From Littorina saxatilis (lineage: Eukaryota; Mollusca; Gastropoda; Littorinimorpha; Littorinidae), in assembly GCF_037325665.1 (NCBI RefSeq), contig NC_090260.1, forward strand, positions 48,432,551-48,496,550: DNA of 64,000 nt. The letters are read 5' to 3'. Made by a program: the position numbers and the translations under genes. The notes under the pieces were generated by a model. That model saw nothing but the letters and a program-made list of their open reading frames with translations, ran no database searches and had not been told where the DNA came from. Positions 9,868 through 20,831 of the stretch are shown piece by piece (the first letter of the stretch is position 1; each line of letters begins with the position of its first letter).

Positions 9868-11480
9868 TACGCAGATCATCACCGTTGACTTCGTCTACAT
9901 GGTCCCGCTAACTATAATTACTGTCCCTGACAGTGCCTCACAGGATGGCCAAGTTTACTTTGAAAACAGGAAGGGGTAATCTAAACGCGGTTTGTTCTAA
10001 GTGGACATGGGAAACAACGGGACTGGATCTTGGGTCGCCCCTGGCAACACAAATGGAAGAATCCAGGATATGCAAATGGTCTTCTGCAGTTTATATCAAG
10101 GTGGTAGGGGGTTGAAAGGTGGAACGAACGGGAGGGGGGAGGGGACAGTGGTCAGTGGAGCTATAATACTAAGACTGCAGCAATGGACTGGTGCTGTGAA
10201 ATCATCACCCACACATTTCGAGGTACCCTCCCCCCTCACCATTCGGTTCACAAGCCTGTTTTTGTCCTTGGTCAGTTTGAAAATGATTGGTTTGTTCAAG
10301 TATTCCGCCAAAAAAATGTGCCAAGATTTCCCTCCTCATTTTAGTGGTGTTTGACGCTTGCCCCACTCACTTAGTCAGAGTCTGATGCAAAAATTGACTC
10401 GAGAATTCTGTTCATTGACGTTGTGACGTACTAAACTGTTTATTGTTCGCGGTTTTGCCGGCTGATTCTGTGTTGTTTTTCTGCAATATCAGCGAAAGTA
10501 CCATAAGCGGTGACTGAGTTACAGCAACCAAGACTAAGTTTCATTTTGTCCGTTTGACTAGCCTGACATCTACAGCCTTGACATCTACAGCCTTGACTTT
10601 GTTATTCTGTTTTTCTCTGTGTGACTGATTTCTTTGACACAAAGGTTCTCTGTGAGAAAGTTCAATTGTATTGTAAATATATAAACAAGATACACAATCA
10701 ATATGCAAGATATCACAAATGTTCAGAAATAAAAATATGTGACAAACTCTGAAGAAGCTGTTAAAAAAAGAAATGCTGCTCGCACAAACAGAAAGCCAGA
10801 TGGTAAAAGTCAGTTTAGCGGTGAGAGAGAGGAAATTGATCTTGTTTACGCCCAAATCTTGGCATAGTAAGGTAGGACATTACACACTTTCTCCTTCCAT
10901 CTGGCCTGTTCGTGTTTACATCGCGTGCCACGCGTTGTGCTATTTTTGCTAAACCCCGCCCCTTTTTCTGTTGCATGATGGGAGAGGCCGGATTGGCCGT
11001 GACGTGTTTAAGGAATCGTGTGCAAAGGGGAATAACCACGTTTTATCTCTAACTCAAGAGGAAGAAAAGGCAGTTGCTTACCTTAAAAGTGACTTTAAGC
11101 GAAACTTGAATTTTTATGTTTTTGTTGTTACCGCAGCCTCAACACGACCCCCACACCTTACGCGTATATCGCTATCTCATTCTTTTAGACCACAAAAACC
11201 ACGTAGTGGAAGTCTCAGACCTGGGAACCCTTGTTTTGCACTTTGAGTATTCTCAAACAAACTTGGTGTATTTTCAAAAAAATTAGCTTACTCCACACAG
11301 CGTTTGCCCATCCATGATTAAAACATGCCTCATGCGCGTCCGTCACACCGTTAATTAAGTTTACCTATACATTTAAAACAAATGCTTTTTTCAATTTTTA
11401 CTGACGGATTTTCATTTCGCTCGATTAGCGATTACCGGTACTTTATTAGCTCTCTACTCAAGACTCGGCGCTTTTCTCTT
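9868..11480. other. No recognised gene
   Basis: Nothing with a recognisable domain appears. A short direct repeat of GACATCTACAGCCTT lies at 10563-10595. The word AGACCTGGGAACCC near 11217 recurs inverted near 12013-12026, which suggests a small dispersed repeat on both sides of the next promoter-like patch. Confidence 0.4.
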
Positions 11481-11489
11481 TCATTCGCG

Positions 11490-11640
11490 ATTCTTCGTTT
11501 GTCAACAAGTCGTCGTGACAAGCGTACAGAGAAACACCGGATGTATCAGGATCTCGCGCGCGCGCGCGAGATTTCGTTTGATTGTGTCTCGCGATAGTTG
11601 GGGGAGCGAGAGCCGCCATGTTGTGTTTTCGTCTGCCCAA
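11490..11640 (+). promoter_or_regulatory. CG-rich promoter-like patch with TCTCGCGA and YY1-like motifs
   Basis: The segment contains a CTCGCGCGCGCGCGAG palindrome, a TCTCGCGA motif and GCCGCCATGTTG, which resembles a YY1 site overlapping a start codon. These motif types are common at TATA-less animal promoters. The ATG at 11618 opens 30 codons up to a possible GT donor at 11708 in phase 0. That phase matches the acceptor before the exon at 12624. No TATA box is evident. Promoter function and the first exon are inference. Confidence 0.4.
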
Positions 11641-12623
11641 AATGTGTGCAAAAGTCGTAAATCATCCCAAAAAAGCTTATTCCGGGCGAGACTACATGTG
11701 TGTGTTGGTTAGAAATTGTGTGTGTGTGTGATATTTTTCTTCAAACTTTTTCACTTTTCTTCTTTGTTTCACTTGTTTATTCTCAGAGCCGATTTCGCCA
11801 AATACCGTACTTTCGTTTGCCTGGTTGTTTTGATGGATTGACAGCGGCTAATATAGTGACGTAATCATGTGCCAAAATACTGGATCGGCTTCAGGATGGG
11901 CTTGTGAAGAAAAGTAGTCGAGGAATTTTTCTCGTCGTATTTTTTCCCCACTGACCGTACTGAGCGTATTCTCGACAATCATGCGTACAAAATACGGCGA
12001 AATCGTATGGGTTCCCAGGTCTGAATAACGTTTAGTTAATAGTAGCTGTAACTGTAAGGACTCGGTATTTGTTTTCTCAATCTCAATCTCACAGTGTGAA
12101 GATTTGTATTTAATTATAAGCTTCTTACCGGTTGAGCATTTGGATGCATACACAAAAACCTGTTTTGCAGTGTTCTCAATACATAGGTTATCACTTTGTT
12201 TGCCTTGACACCCCCAACCCCAAACAGTAAGTTGAGTAATACCACACCCACAAATACAGAGGAGAGGACCAGTGACAATGTGTAATTAACTAATTTCATA
12301 GCTCCATTTTCATTTTTGACAAAATTTGAATTTTCAGTTTGTCTGTGGCAAAGTGCCTTAACAGGAGAAATGCATACATACTACTGTGCCAGTTTTGTTT
12401 GCTGAATATGAATCATGATGACTGGAGATGATTTAAATTATTGTTACTATTGGTGAATTTGTAAATCGGGGATCAACTCCTGTTCTTTTTGGGATACTAC
12501 CATACATCTTTTTATTGTAGTATGTGAATTAATTACAAAGAAAGACAATGTTTTGTTTCTATTAATATATTTTAGGCTTGAATATATTGGTTGTTTTGAC
12601 TTTTATGTTCTTTTGTTTTTCAG

Positions 12624-13043
12624 AAGGCTGTTGGACCCAAGTTTTCACTTGTACCTGGAACCTCTCTTCTCAGCGGCTGCATGACAACTGAATCGGGACC
12701 ACTGGGGAAGGATGCTGGCACACTGCGAGACATCACGAATGAGGACTTCATCTCTCTCATGCTCTCGGCTGAGAATTTGGAGAAGTGTGGCAAAGTTACT
12801 CTTCCGGACGACTCCCGTCTTAGTCGCTACTTCGAAGTTCTTCACTTCTGGCTGATGAAGTTCACCACGCAGGCGTTCAACTCCAGGTCTCCACCTTCCG
12901 TGCAAGCAAAGTGTGGGCGTGTGAGAAAGGATTACTTCAAGCTTGTGAGCAAGTACAACTGTCGACTGACTGAAAAGAACTGCTCGACCTTGTTTGACTT
13001 TCTGTGCCGGGCCTTTTTGTGTGGAAACTTGACGTCTCATTAA
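12624..13043 (+). CDS. Terminal exon of an unrecognised small gene
   Basis: A good acceptor (TTCTTTTGTTTTTCAG) ends at 12623, and the frame stays open from the first exon base to the stop at 13041-13043, about 139 residues. The first ATG inside it is at 12681. I do not recognise the protein. It has a polar N-terminal third, a stretch with DITNEDFISLMLSAENLEKC, then a Cys- and aromatic-rich part with LHFWLMKF and FDFLCRAFLCGN near the C-terminus. Codon use is balanced, unlike the repeats around it. The upstream partner is probably the exon starting at 11618, giving a protein of about 169 residues. A clear AATAAA signal was not found just downstream. Confidence 0.5.
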   Translation, partial: KAVGPKFSLVPGTSLLSGCMTTESGPLGKDAGTLRDITNEDFISLMLSAENLEKCGKVTLPDDSRLSRYFEVLHFWLMKFTTQAFNSRSPPSVQAKCGRVRKDYFKLVSKYNCRLTEKNCSTLFDFLCRAFLCGNLTSH

Positions 13044-13049
13044 AATGCA

Positions 13050-13589
13050 GCAGTGATAGAGTGTGCTCTGAACAAGATGGAATAGTGACTGTTCCCGAGA
13101 AGCCAGCCCCTACTCTTTGTGTTTCTCCCCAAATGTGACGTCAGTTGTCATAATGCCACTTTTGACTTTTTGTGCGCTGTGATTAAGCTGCACATACTAT
13201 ATGTTATTGAAAGTTCTAATGTACTGCATGATGGAGGTGTTATGCTTCTGTGATTTGAAAACAAAAGATATGCACTGGTTGTGCTGCTAAATTGATTTAG
13301 CCGATTGATTTAAAAAAAATATATATACTTCTTTTTTTTTAAAGACTTATTTGGTTACTTTATTCTTTTAGTTTGGTCCATATAGCAAATAGTCTCCTTG
13401 TGACTTGCCATTGGTGTCTCTGCTTTGAACATTTTTTTTTTTTAATGGTTTTTGGAAGAATTTTTATGTGACGTAATATTTACTTTTTCCTTATTCTAAC
13501 TAAAATTGACATTTTTTCCATCAAATCTGATTGAATATGGTTACACTATCGAGAGCAGCTAATTTCCTTTAATTTGATATATTATAAGT
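13050..13589. other. Possible 3' untranslated region, T-rich
   Basis: This AT-rich sequence with T runs follows the stop of the 12.6-kb exon. It contains no frame or repeat that I recognise, and it may include the 3' UTR of that gene. Confidence 0.35.
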
Positions 13590-14040
13590 TTATCCCCGAG
13601 TACGCAGTACTAGGGTCCAGCAGACTTTAATTGTGTGTCTGTGTGTGTATCTGTCTGTCTGTCTGTCTCGACTTAACAGCTTATTGCTGGGAAACTACTG
13701 GGCGCAGTTCGTTCAAAAGTTGATACACTAACTTGATAATAGGTCTGACTGATCGTATTAAAACTTCATAATGTTACCTGGGACCTAAATGCCCCAAAAA
13801 ACACAAAAGTTTTTGACGGTTGGACGAATTCAATCGGAGCGACAGCCAGCCATTGAGCTGATAGAACAGCGAAACACGTCACCCAGTGACGAGAAAAGCG
13901 TGATTTCCAAGCCAGCCAGCGGGTGGGGATTATTTTGGTCTCGGTGAGACTGAAAGAGAGAGAGTCGTCTGCTGCAGGATCTGTCGTTTGCGTGCGGTGT
14001 GTGTATGTGTGTGTTCATTTTGTGCACATGTGTTAGTGTT

Positions 14041-14089
<49 letters not shown>

Positions 14090-14645
14090 GTGCGTGTGTG
14101 TGTATGTGTGTATGTGTGTGTGTGTGCACTTCGCGTGCTGGGCGACCTAATTTTAGCACCCTAGGCATTTGAGTTCACTGGGAAAATTGTCAGAGTTAGT
14201 GGTTGGTGGCCAAAGTGATCAGGGTTCGATTCCGGGCATGGGCGGTCTATTTTTTTTTTTTTTTTTAATTCTTGTTTACTATTGTTTATTATGAACGCTT
14301 TAATGTTTAATTTTACTCTAATAGTTTTTTTTAAATGTATAAAATAAATAATTTTTTTTTTTTCTTTTTTAAATCCAAGTGACCCGGGTTCGATTCCCGG
14401 CATGGCCGGTCTATTTTTTTTTTTTTTTTTTTTAATTCTTGTTTACTATTGTTTATTATGAACGTTTTAATGTTTAATTTTACTCTAATAGGTTTTTTTA
14501 ATTGTGTAAAATAAAAAAATAATTTTTTTTTCTATTTTTTTTTTTTTTAAATCCACGTGCACAAGACAAAAACTTTCATACTGGGGGGCTCCAGTCTGAA
14601 GAGTACTCGGGTCCAGCGCCAGCGTTTTTTATATTAAGTGAATAA
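13590..14645 (+). repeat. Dispersed repeat family, intact-looking copy
   Basis: The copy starts at GAGTACGCAGTACTAGGG and ends near AGTACTCGGGTCCAGCGC. An inverted, interrupted copy occupies 40840-44215. The start holds GTGTCTGTCTG repeats, the middle a GT microsatellite (14046-14126), and the end two tRNA-like B-box segments followed by poly-T. No protein is visible, so it is a non-autonomous element of unknown class. Confidence 0.65.
14205..14415 (+). repeat. Two tRNA-like B-box units, tandem
   Basis: The words GGTTCGATTCCGGGCATGGG (about 14221-14243) and GGTTCGATTCCCGGCATGGC (about 14387-14408) look like the 3' half of a tRNA with a B box. A run of T follows each. The inverse pair occurs at about 40989-41020 and 41143-41172. 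No D-arm half is recognisable, so these are not tRNA genes. Confidence 0.55.
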
Positions 14646-14671
14646 ATTATGTTAGAGTGAAGATCTGCATC

Positions 14672-14735
14672 TTTCTTTCTTTATTTGGTGTTTAACGTCG
14701 TTTTCAACCGTTCAAGGTTATATCGCGACGGGAAG
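14672..14735. mobile_element. Family-B SINE tail fragment
   Basis: The fragment carries TTTGGTGTTTAACGTCGTTT and GGTTATATCGCGACGGG, the 3' end of the second SINE family, which is seen complete at 52596-52959. Confidence 0.8.
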
Positions 14736-14768
14736 ATCTGCATATCTGATAAATAAGAGTATTCATAT

Positions 14769-15077
14769 TTTTTTGTTTGTTTGTTTGCTTAACGCCCAGC
14801 CGACCACGAAGGGCCATATCAGGGCGGTGCTGCTTTGACATATAACGTGCGCCACACACAAGACAGAAGTCGCAGCACAGGCTTCATGTCTCACCCAGTC
14901 ACATTATTCTGACACCGGACCAACCAGTTCTAGCACTAACCCCATAATGCCAGACGCCAGGCGGAGCAGCCACTAGATTGCCAATTTTAAAATCTTAGGT
15001 ATGACCCGGCCGGGGTTCGAACCCACGACCTCCCGATCACGGGGCGGACGCCTTACCACTAGGCCAACCGTGCCGGT
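14769..15077 (-). mobile_element. tRNA-headed SINE, family A, full length
   Basis: It has the same structure as the 703-1007 copy. The 11-bp target duplication AGTATTCATAT lies at 14758-14768 and 15078-15088. Confidence 0.92.
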
Positions 15078-15446
15078 AGTATTCATATGATGTCGGCCAT
15101 TTTTTAATTTGGCTAAATTGACTTCATTAACTATTTTCTTTCGCAAGTAAATTCTATATACATGCATTTTAACATTCAATGAGTACAATTAATAAAACAG
15201 TTGATGAAAAAGAGCATTTTTTGTGTTTAGTGCTCTGCACAAGTTTTTCTAAGGTGGTCTGGGGTTGGTGTGATGGACATTTCCCCCGACTTTGGTGCTT
15301 CATAGCTAAAAATCGTATAAAGCTACAACCCTAAAATGTTTGGATCCCATAGAAAATATTATATTAAGCATATCTACAAAATTTCAGAAGATTAAAGACA
15401 TAACACTTTGATTTATGAATGGCCAAAGTTGGGGAAAATTTAAAAC

Positions 15447-16172
15447 AAGAAGAGCAAACGCTCGATCGAGTCACTTTCGCAGTTCTGAATATTATATGAG
15501 GCATCAGATGGACAGGAAGAAATTGCTATTCACAACACAATACAGATGTAAATAATTTGATGTAAAGAATAATCCTATAAAGTTTGAATCAAATCCGATG
15601 AATAGTTTCAGAGATATGATATTTCAATTTTTTTCCTTCAAGACATACCTGTGACCTTGAAAAAGGTCAAAGGTCACCAAAGCAGACGTCAAAGTGTAGA
15701 GGTCACTGGGAGTCACGTTCACATAAAATTTGAGCCCGGTCACTTTTATAGTTTCCGAGAAAAGCCCAACGTTAAGTTGTGTGTTGCCGAACAGAAAAGG
15801 CTAGTTATCTCCCTTGTTTTTCTGATAACGTTCGTAAAAGGCTACAGATGTAAATACTTTGATGTAAAGAATAATCCTACAAAGTTTCAATCACATCCGA
15901 TGAACTTTGTCAAAGATATAAAATGTCTAATTTTTCCTTTGACGCTGACCTGTGACCTTGAAAAAGGTCAAAGGTCAACGAAACCATCGTTAAAGTGTAG
16001 AGGTCATTGGAGGTCACGACTAAACAAAATATGAGCCCGATCGCTTTGATAGTTTCCGAGAAAAGTCCAACGTTAAGGTGGTGTCTACGGACGGCCGGCC
16101 GGCCGGACGACGGCCGGCCGGACAGACTAACACTGACCGATTACATAGAGTCACTTTTTCTCAAGTGACTCA
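15447..16172. repeat. Non-autonomous repeat carrying perfect DR1 motifs
   Basis: The repeat runs from the AAGAGCAAACGCTCGATCGA end to the TTCTCAAGTGACTC end. It contains CGGCCGGCCGG-rich sequence near 16090-16125. A related copy in inverse orientation lies at 36009-36714. It codes for nothing recognisable. It contains two perfect AGGTCA-A-AGGTCA direct repeats, at 15664-15676 and 15965-15977. Confidence 0.7.
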
Positions 16173-16189
16173 AAAAATGAAAATGTCCG

Positions 16190-16910
16190 CCGGGCCTCCC
16201 TATCACTGTTCACACACACTCAACATCACGTTACACACTCACTGCTTGGAGTTGTCTCCATCACCATACTGTAAGTACTGGACGATGTTGGTATATCTGT
16301 TGGACGCTCCATCTGGACGCACACCGCTTTCTCTGTCTTGAAATCTTCACCTGCTGGTGCTAAAAAAGAACATTCATAAAAATTCATGTTTAAAGTCTTC
16401 CCTTCATCTTGACAACATGTTTACAGACCTTTTCTGAACGTATGAAAGAGAACATTCCTAAAAGATAAAAATTATTAACTCTAAAAAGACAGAATTATTC
16501 TTTTCCTGATATGTTCACGAAAGACAGAAAGAGATGACACTTAAAGGCACATTCCTTTTTGTGTCAAATTATGCTTACACAAAAAGGAATGTGCCTTTAA
16601 GTGTCATCTCTTTCTGTCTTTCGTGAACATATCAGGAAAAGAATAATTCTGTCTTTTTAGAGTTAATAACACAGTTTGGAACACAATCTCAGATGTGGCC
16701 AGGCCTTCGCATGGAATAAGACAATCTCTCCACTTGGTTACATATCAGAAATGAACAGCCTGGGTATTCCCTGTGCAAAGTGGACATTTGATGATGAATT
16801 AATTTTGAAAATGGAACCACTGGCTTCTCAAGAAATTATTTCCCATTGGGTATCATTTTAGTTTCCGAGCCTTGGTATTTGAAGATTTTTGAACAGCTAA
16901 AAAAGGTCAA
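16190..16910 (-). pseudogene. Duplicate of the 5' part of the zinc-finger locus
   Basis: The segment matches 58955-59460. It includes the start of the zinc-finger exon (TGTCTTGAAATCTTCACCTG), the intron beside it (AGACCTTTTCTGAACGTATG against ACATACCTTTTCTGAAGGTATG) and upstream sequence (ACTGGCTTCTCAAG). The finger-coding part is absent. The expected acceptor AG is not preserved here (GCTGGTGCTAAAAAAG). It is a partial, non-coding duplicate, altered further by a perfect hairpin at 16472-16669. Confidence 0.7.
16472..16669. repeat. Perfect 93-bp hairpin with 12-nt loop
   Basis: Bases 16472-16564 are the exact inverse of 16577-16669, with a 12-nt loop CAAATTATGCTT. The left arm corresponds to 59105-59225 of the zinc-finger intron, so the right arm is the new copy. 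A transcript from either strand would fold into a long duplex. Confidence 0.95.
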
Positions 16911-17029
16911 GTGAATTATGACAACATAATTATACACATGCTTAGATCATTACACAACACGTTCCGTGAGAGCATTTTCAGAGAAAAAAAACTGCAGGGT
17001 TTCATCCGTTTTCACCCTTACGTACACAA

Positions 17030-17340
17030 CCTTCCATCACACTACAGGCTGATGACTCTTCAACAACACGGTGCTCCATCTTTCACACACACACAATATC
17101 TCGTTACACACTCACCGCTTGGAGTTGTCTCCATCACACTACAGGCTGGTGATGATTCTTCAACAGCATGGTGCTCCATCTTTCACACACAGAATCACGT
17201 TACAAACTCACCGCTCTCCATCTTTCACACACACACAATATCACATTACGCACTCACCGCTTGGAGTTGTCGCCATCACACTACAGGCTGGTGATGATTC
17301 TTCAACAGCATGGTGCTCCATCTTCACTACCACAGTCCAC
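17030..17340. repeat. Tandem repeat of about 95 bp, three irregular units
   Basis: Units share GTGCTCCATCTTTCACACAC, CGCTTGGAGTTGTC and CATCACACTACAGGCTG. A diverged unit occurs at about 16200-16265. It lies next to the zinc-finger duplicate. Confidence 0.8.
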
Positions 17341-17494
17341 GGCTGCTTCCTCTTCATCCTGATGTTAGGTGGCTTCACCTGGTGGACATACAACATATCT
17401 CATTATTTATTCAAGGCACATATAATTATGTTTGCATTGATTATCGCCAATTTTACTGAACTTAGTCATGTGAGGCATAGCTCTGTAATAGACA

Positions 17495-17517
17495 CCCCCC
17501 CCCCCCCCCCCCCCCCC
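17495..17517. repeat. Poly-C run, 23 bases
   Basis: This is an uninterrupted C23 tract. Similar long G tracts occur at 22810-22830 and 38988-39010. Confidence 0.97.
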
Positions 17518-17624
17518 ACTCTATCCTTCAGCAGTGATATAGATAGATTATATCGCTCTTGCTCTGTATTAGTAATACTGTATGATTGCGATTGACAATT
17601 GTCCTTTTATTGTCTTTATTATAT

Positions 17625-18476
17625 TTAGTCAAGTTTTGACTAAATATTTTAACATCGAGGGGGAATCGAAACGAGGGTCGTGGTGTATGTGCGTGTGTGC
17701 GTGTGTGCGTGCGTGTGTGTGTGTGTGTGTCTGTGTGTGTGTGTAGAGCGATTCAGACTAAACTACTGGACCGATCTTTATGAAATTTGACATGAGAGTT
17801 CCTGGGTATGAAATCCCCGAACGTTTTTTTCATTTTTTTGATAAATGTCTTTGATGACGTCATATCCGGCTTTTCGTGAAAGTTGAGGCGGCACTGTCAC
17901 GCCCTCATTTTTCAACCAAATTGGTTGAAAGTTTGGTCAAGTAATCTTCGATGAAGCCCGGACTTTGGTATTGCATTTCAGCTTGGTGGCTTAAAGATTA
18001 ATTAATGACTTTGGTCATTAAAAATCTGAAAATTGTAAAAAAAAATAAAAATTTATAAAACGATCCAAATTTACGTTTATCTTATTCTCCATCATTTGCT
18101 GATTCCAAAAACATATAAATATGTTATATTCGGATTAAAAACAAGCTCTGAAAATTAAATATATAAAAATTATTATCAAAATTAAATTGTCCAAATCAAT
18201 TTAAAAACACTTTCATCTTATTCCTTGTCGGTTCCTGATTCCAAAATCATATAGATATGATATGTTTGGATTAAAAACACGCTCAGAAAGTTAAAACAAA
18301 GAGAGGTACAGAAAAGCGTGCTATCCTTCTTAGCGCAACTACTACCCCGCTCTTCTTGTCAATTTCACTGCCTTTGCCATGAGCGGTGGACTGACGATGC
18401 TACGAGTATACGGTCTTGCTGAAAAATGGCAGCTACTTGACTAAATATTGTATTTTCGCCTTACGCGACTTGTTTT
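17625..18476. repeat. MITE-like element with TTTAGTCAAG ends
   Basis: The start contains the self-complementary TTTAGTCAAGTTTTGACTAA, and the end contains CTTGACTAAATATTG followed by CGCCTTACGCGACTTG. The first 60 bp, including GAGGGGGAATCG and ACGAGGGTCGTGG, recur at 47225-47300. A GT microsatellite follows the head at 17683-17742. There is no coding capacity. Confidence 0.65.
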
Positions 18477-18513
18477 TATGTCTTAGTTTAGCAGGGACAG
18501 ATTGTAAGACTAG

Positions 18514-18817
18514 TTTGTTTGTTTGCTTAACGCCCAGCCGACCACGAAGGGCCATATCAGGGCGGTGCTGCTTTGACATATAACGTGCGCCACACACAAG
18601 ACAGAAGTCGCAGCACAGGCTTCGTGTCTCACCCAGTCACATTATTCTGACACCGGACCAACCAGTCCTAGCACTAACCCCATAATGCCAGACGCCAGGC
18701 GGAGCAGCCACTAGATTGCCAATTTTAAAGTCTTTAGGTATGACCCGGCCGGGGTTCGAACCCACAACCTCCCGATCACGGGGCGGACGCCTTACCACTA
18801 GGCCAACCGTGCCGGTC
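18514..18817 (-). mobile_element. tRNA-headed SINE, family A, full length
   Basis: It has the same structure as 703-1007. The 13-bp target duplication ATTGTAAGACTAG lies at 18501-18513 and 18818-18830. Confidence 0.92.
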
Positions 18818-19004
18818 ATTGTAAGACTAGGCGTGAGCCTAAAATCTCCATCCTTGAGTAATAAAGTTCGTTCGTTCGTTCGTTCGTCCTGTTTGTATTG
18901 TTTTCGTCGGGCCCGGTTGCTGCGCTAGGTAGCACTGTGTGGTAGGCCAGCCTCTCAGCACAGGGACTGAAATAGGACACCAGGCATGACATGTAGGGCA
19001 GCAA

Positions 19005-19362
19005 ATGCTGAGTCTCAGTGATCATTAAAAATAATAGTGGAAGTTAGCGGATCATGAAAAATGCGAGCTTAAGCAGAACGGAGATCCATGTGTTCAAGCC
19101 TGTAGTTGTTAAATTAAATGCGGTATTTTTGTATTGTTTGCTCCAGAAATATATATTTCGTGCATTAGAGCGTTCGGAACTTTTCAATCGCATAAAAAAT
19201 CCATAAGTAGATCCAAAAAAAGTCTAGCTCTTAAACCTGTGTGCTATCAAAGGTTCAGGCCTGTTGTTCTGTAAGTGATTTTGGTTGCTGGGTAATTTAA
19301 GTTACCGAAAAATAACTAGCCCTACAAGTTTACAGAGAGAAAGAAGCAGAGGGGGGAATAAA
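19005..19362 (-). repeat. Short copy of the 41285-42316 repeat
   Basis: Both ends match the inverse of the longer copy: CTCAGTGATCATTAAAAATA with GCGGATCATGAAAAATGC at the left, and AGAAGCAGAGGGGGGAATAA at the right. About 650 bp of the interior is missing here. Confidence 0.65.
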
Positions 19363-19493
19363 GCAAGCTTGGCTACCAACCCACCCATGTTATTATTTCC
19401 CACAGGCACAGGAACACTATCCACTTTATCTTTCACTCGAGGGAAATTAGGAGCACCAACCAAATGAGGATAGCTGTCCTTTTACAGGGATTT

Positions 19494-19798
19494 TGTTTGT
19501 TTGCTTAACGCCCAGCCGACCACGAAGGGCCATATCATGGCGGTGCTGCTTTGACATATAACGTGCGCCACACACAAGACAGAAGTCGCAGCACAGGCTT
19601 CATGTCTCACCCAGTCACATTATTCTGACACCGGACCAACCAGTCCCAGCACTAACCCCATAATGCCAGACGCCAGGCGGAGCAGCCACTAGATTGCCAA
19701 TTTTAAAGTCTTAGGTATGACCCGGCCGGGGTTCGAACCCACGACCTCCCGTTCACGGGGCGGACGCATTACCACTAGGCCAACCGTGCCGGTCTGTG
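19494..19798 (-). mobile_element. tRNA-headed SINE, family A, full length
   Basis: It has the same structure as 703-1007. The 11-bp target duplication TACAGGGATTT lies at 19483-19493 and 19799-19809. Confidence 0.92.
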
Positions 19799-19809
19799 TA
19801 CAGGGATTT

Positions 19810-20386
19810 CCTCAAGAAAATTAAGAAGAAGAAGAATAGCCCTATTGGTAAAATATGATATCTTTCTATCCTTTTCTTTACTTTTCAAAGTCAAAGTAAT
19901 GAGAAAGTCCTCCTGTTAAATCGCATTTTGCATGTCCAGGGATGGCAAAATCATCGCGCGCCAACAAGCCGAGTAACTTCAAGAAAGTAACAAGCCTGTA
20001 CAAAGTTTGACAGGCCCAGTACATGTATACCACACAACAAATTATGAGCGTTAGATTTTTTTACACCATTTAAAGTAAATTAAACAGCTTTGATGCGCAC
20101 AGGAGCCTCATTTTTGTTTCACTAGAACATAGCGATGATTTTTTTATCTCTTTAATTTGACCAGAAAACAACGTTTCAGTCTCAGAGAGATCTATCGAAT
20201 GCCAAAGCTGATTTTAGGTAAACCTGATATCGTTACACAAATTAACGATTTAATTCCTTTTCCTGGGCCCAGCTTTCGCATATACTTGAATATACCACAG
20301 ACTGAACTGATGCTTCCTTGCCAAAGTAACGCTGAAGGGGTCTATGTCGACCAAATGTGGGTGCATTCCCTGTCAGCATTTTCCCT
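19810..20386. other. No recognised feature
   Basis: An 84-residue frame at 20157-20411 has no known motif and runs into repeat sequence. I do not support it as a gene. Confidence 0.4.
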
Positions 20387-20785
20387 GTATATATATAAGG
20401 AACTAGAATGAATACCCGCTTCGCCGGGTAGCCGGCTTCGCCAAGAAGAAGTACTTAGAGCCGTACGCCGGCTTCGCCGAGTCCGAACAATGGACCCGCC
20501 AAGCTTAGGTCCCTCCCAGATTCGTGGAATGGGAACAGCACGAAAATGATTCAGTGGCCATAATGCCATTCCTGACCATATCGAGTCCCATCCTTGTCGA
20601 CGAATGTAACCGTGTTAATCACCTTTGAAGGCGAACTCCACTCAAACAGGATTGAGCAATTTATAGCTTATCTGTAAGCCCTTTTGAACTGCTATGGCTT
20701 TTCAAAGGAAGGCCAGTACACACAAAGCCGCCAGACCACATCACAAACAGAACTGAACAATCCCCAGGTGTTGCTCACATAGAGA

Positions 20786-20831
<46 letters not shown>

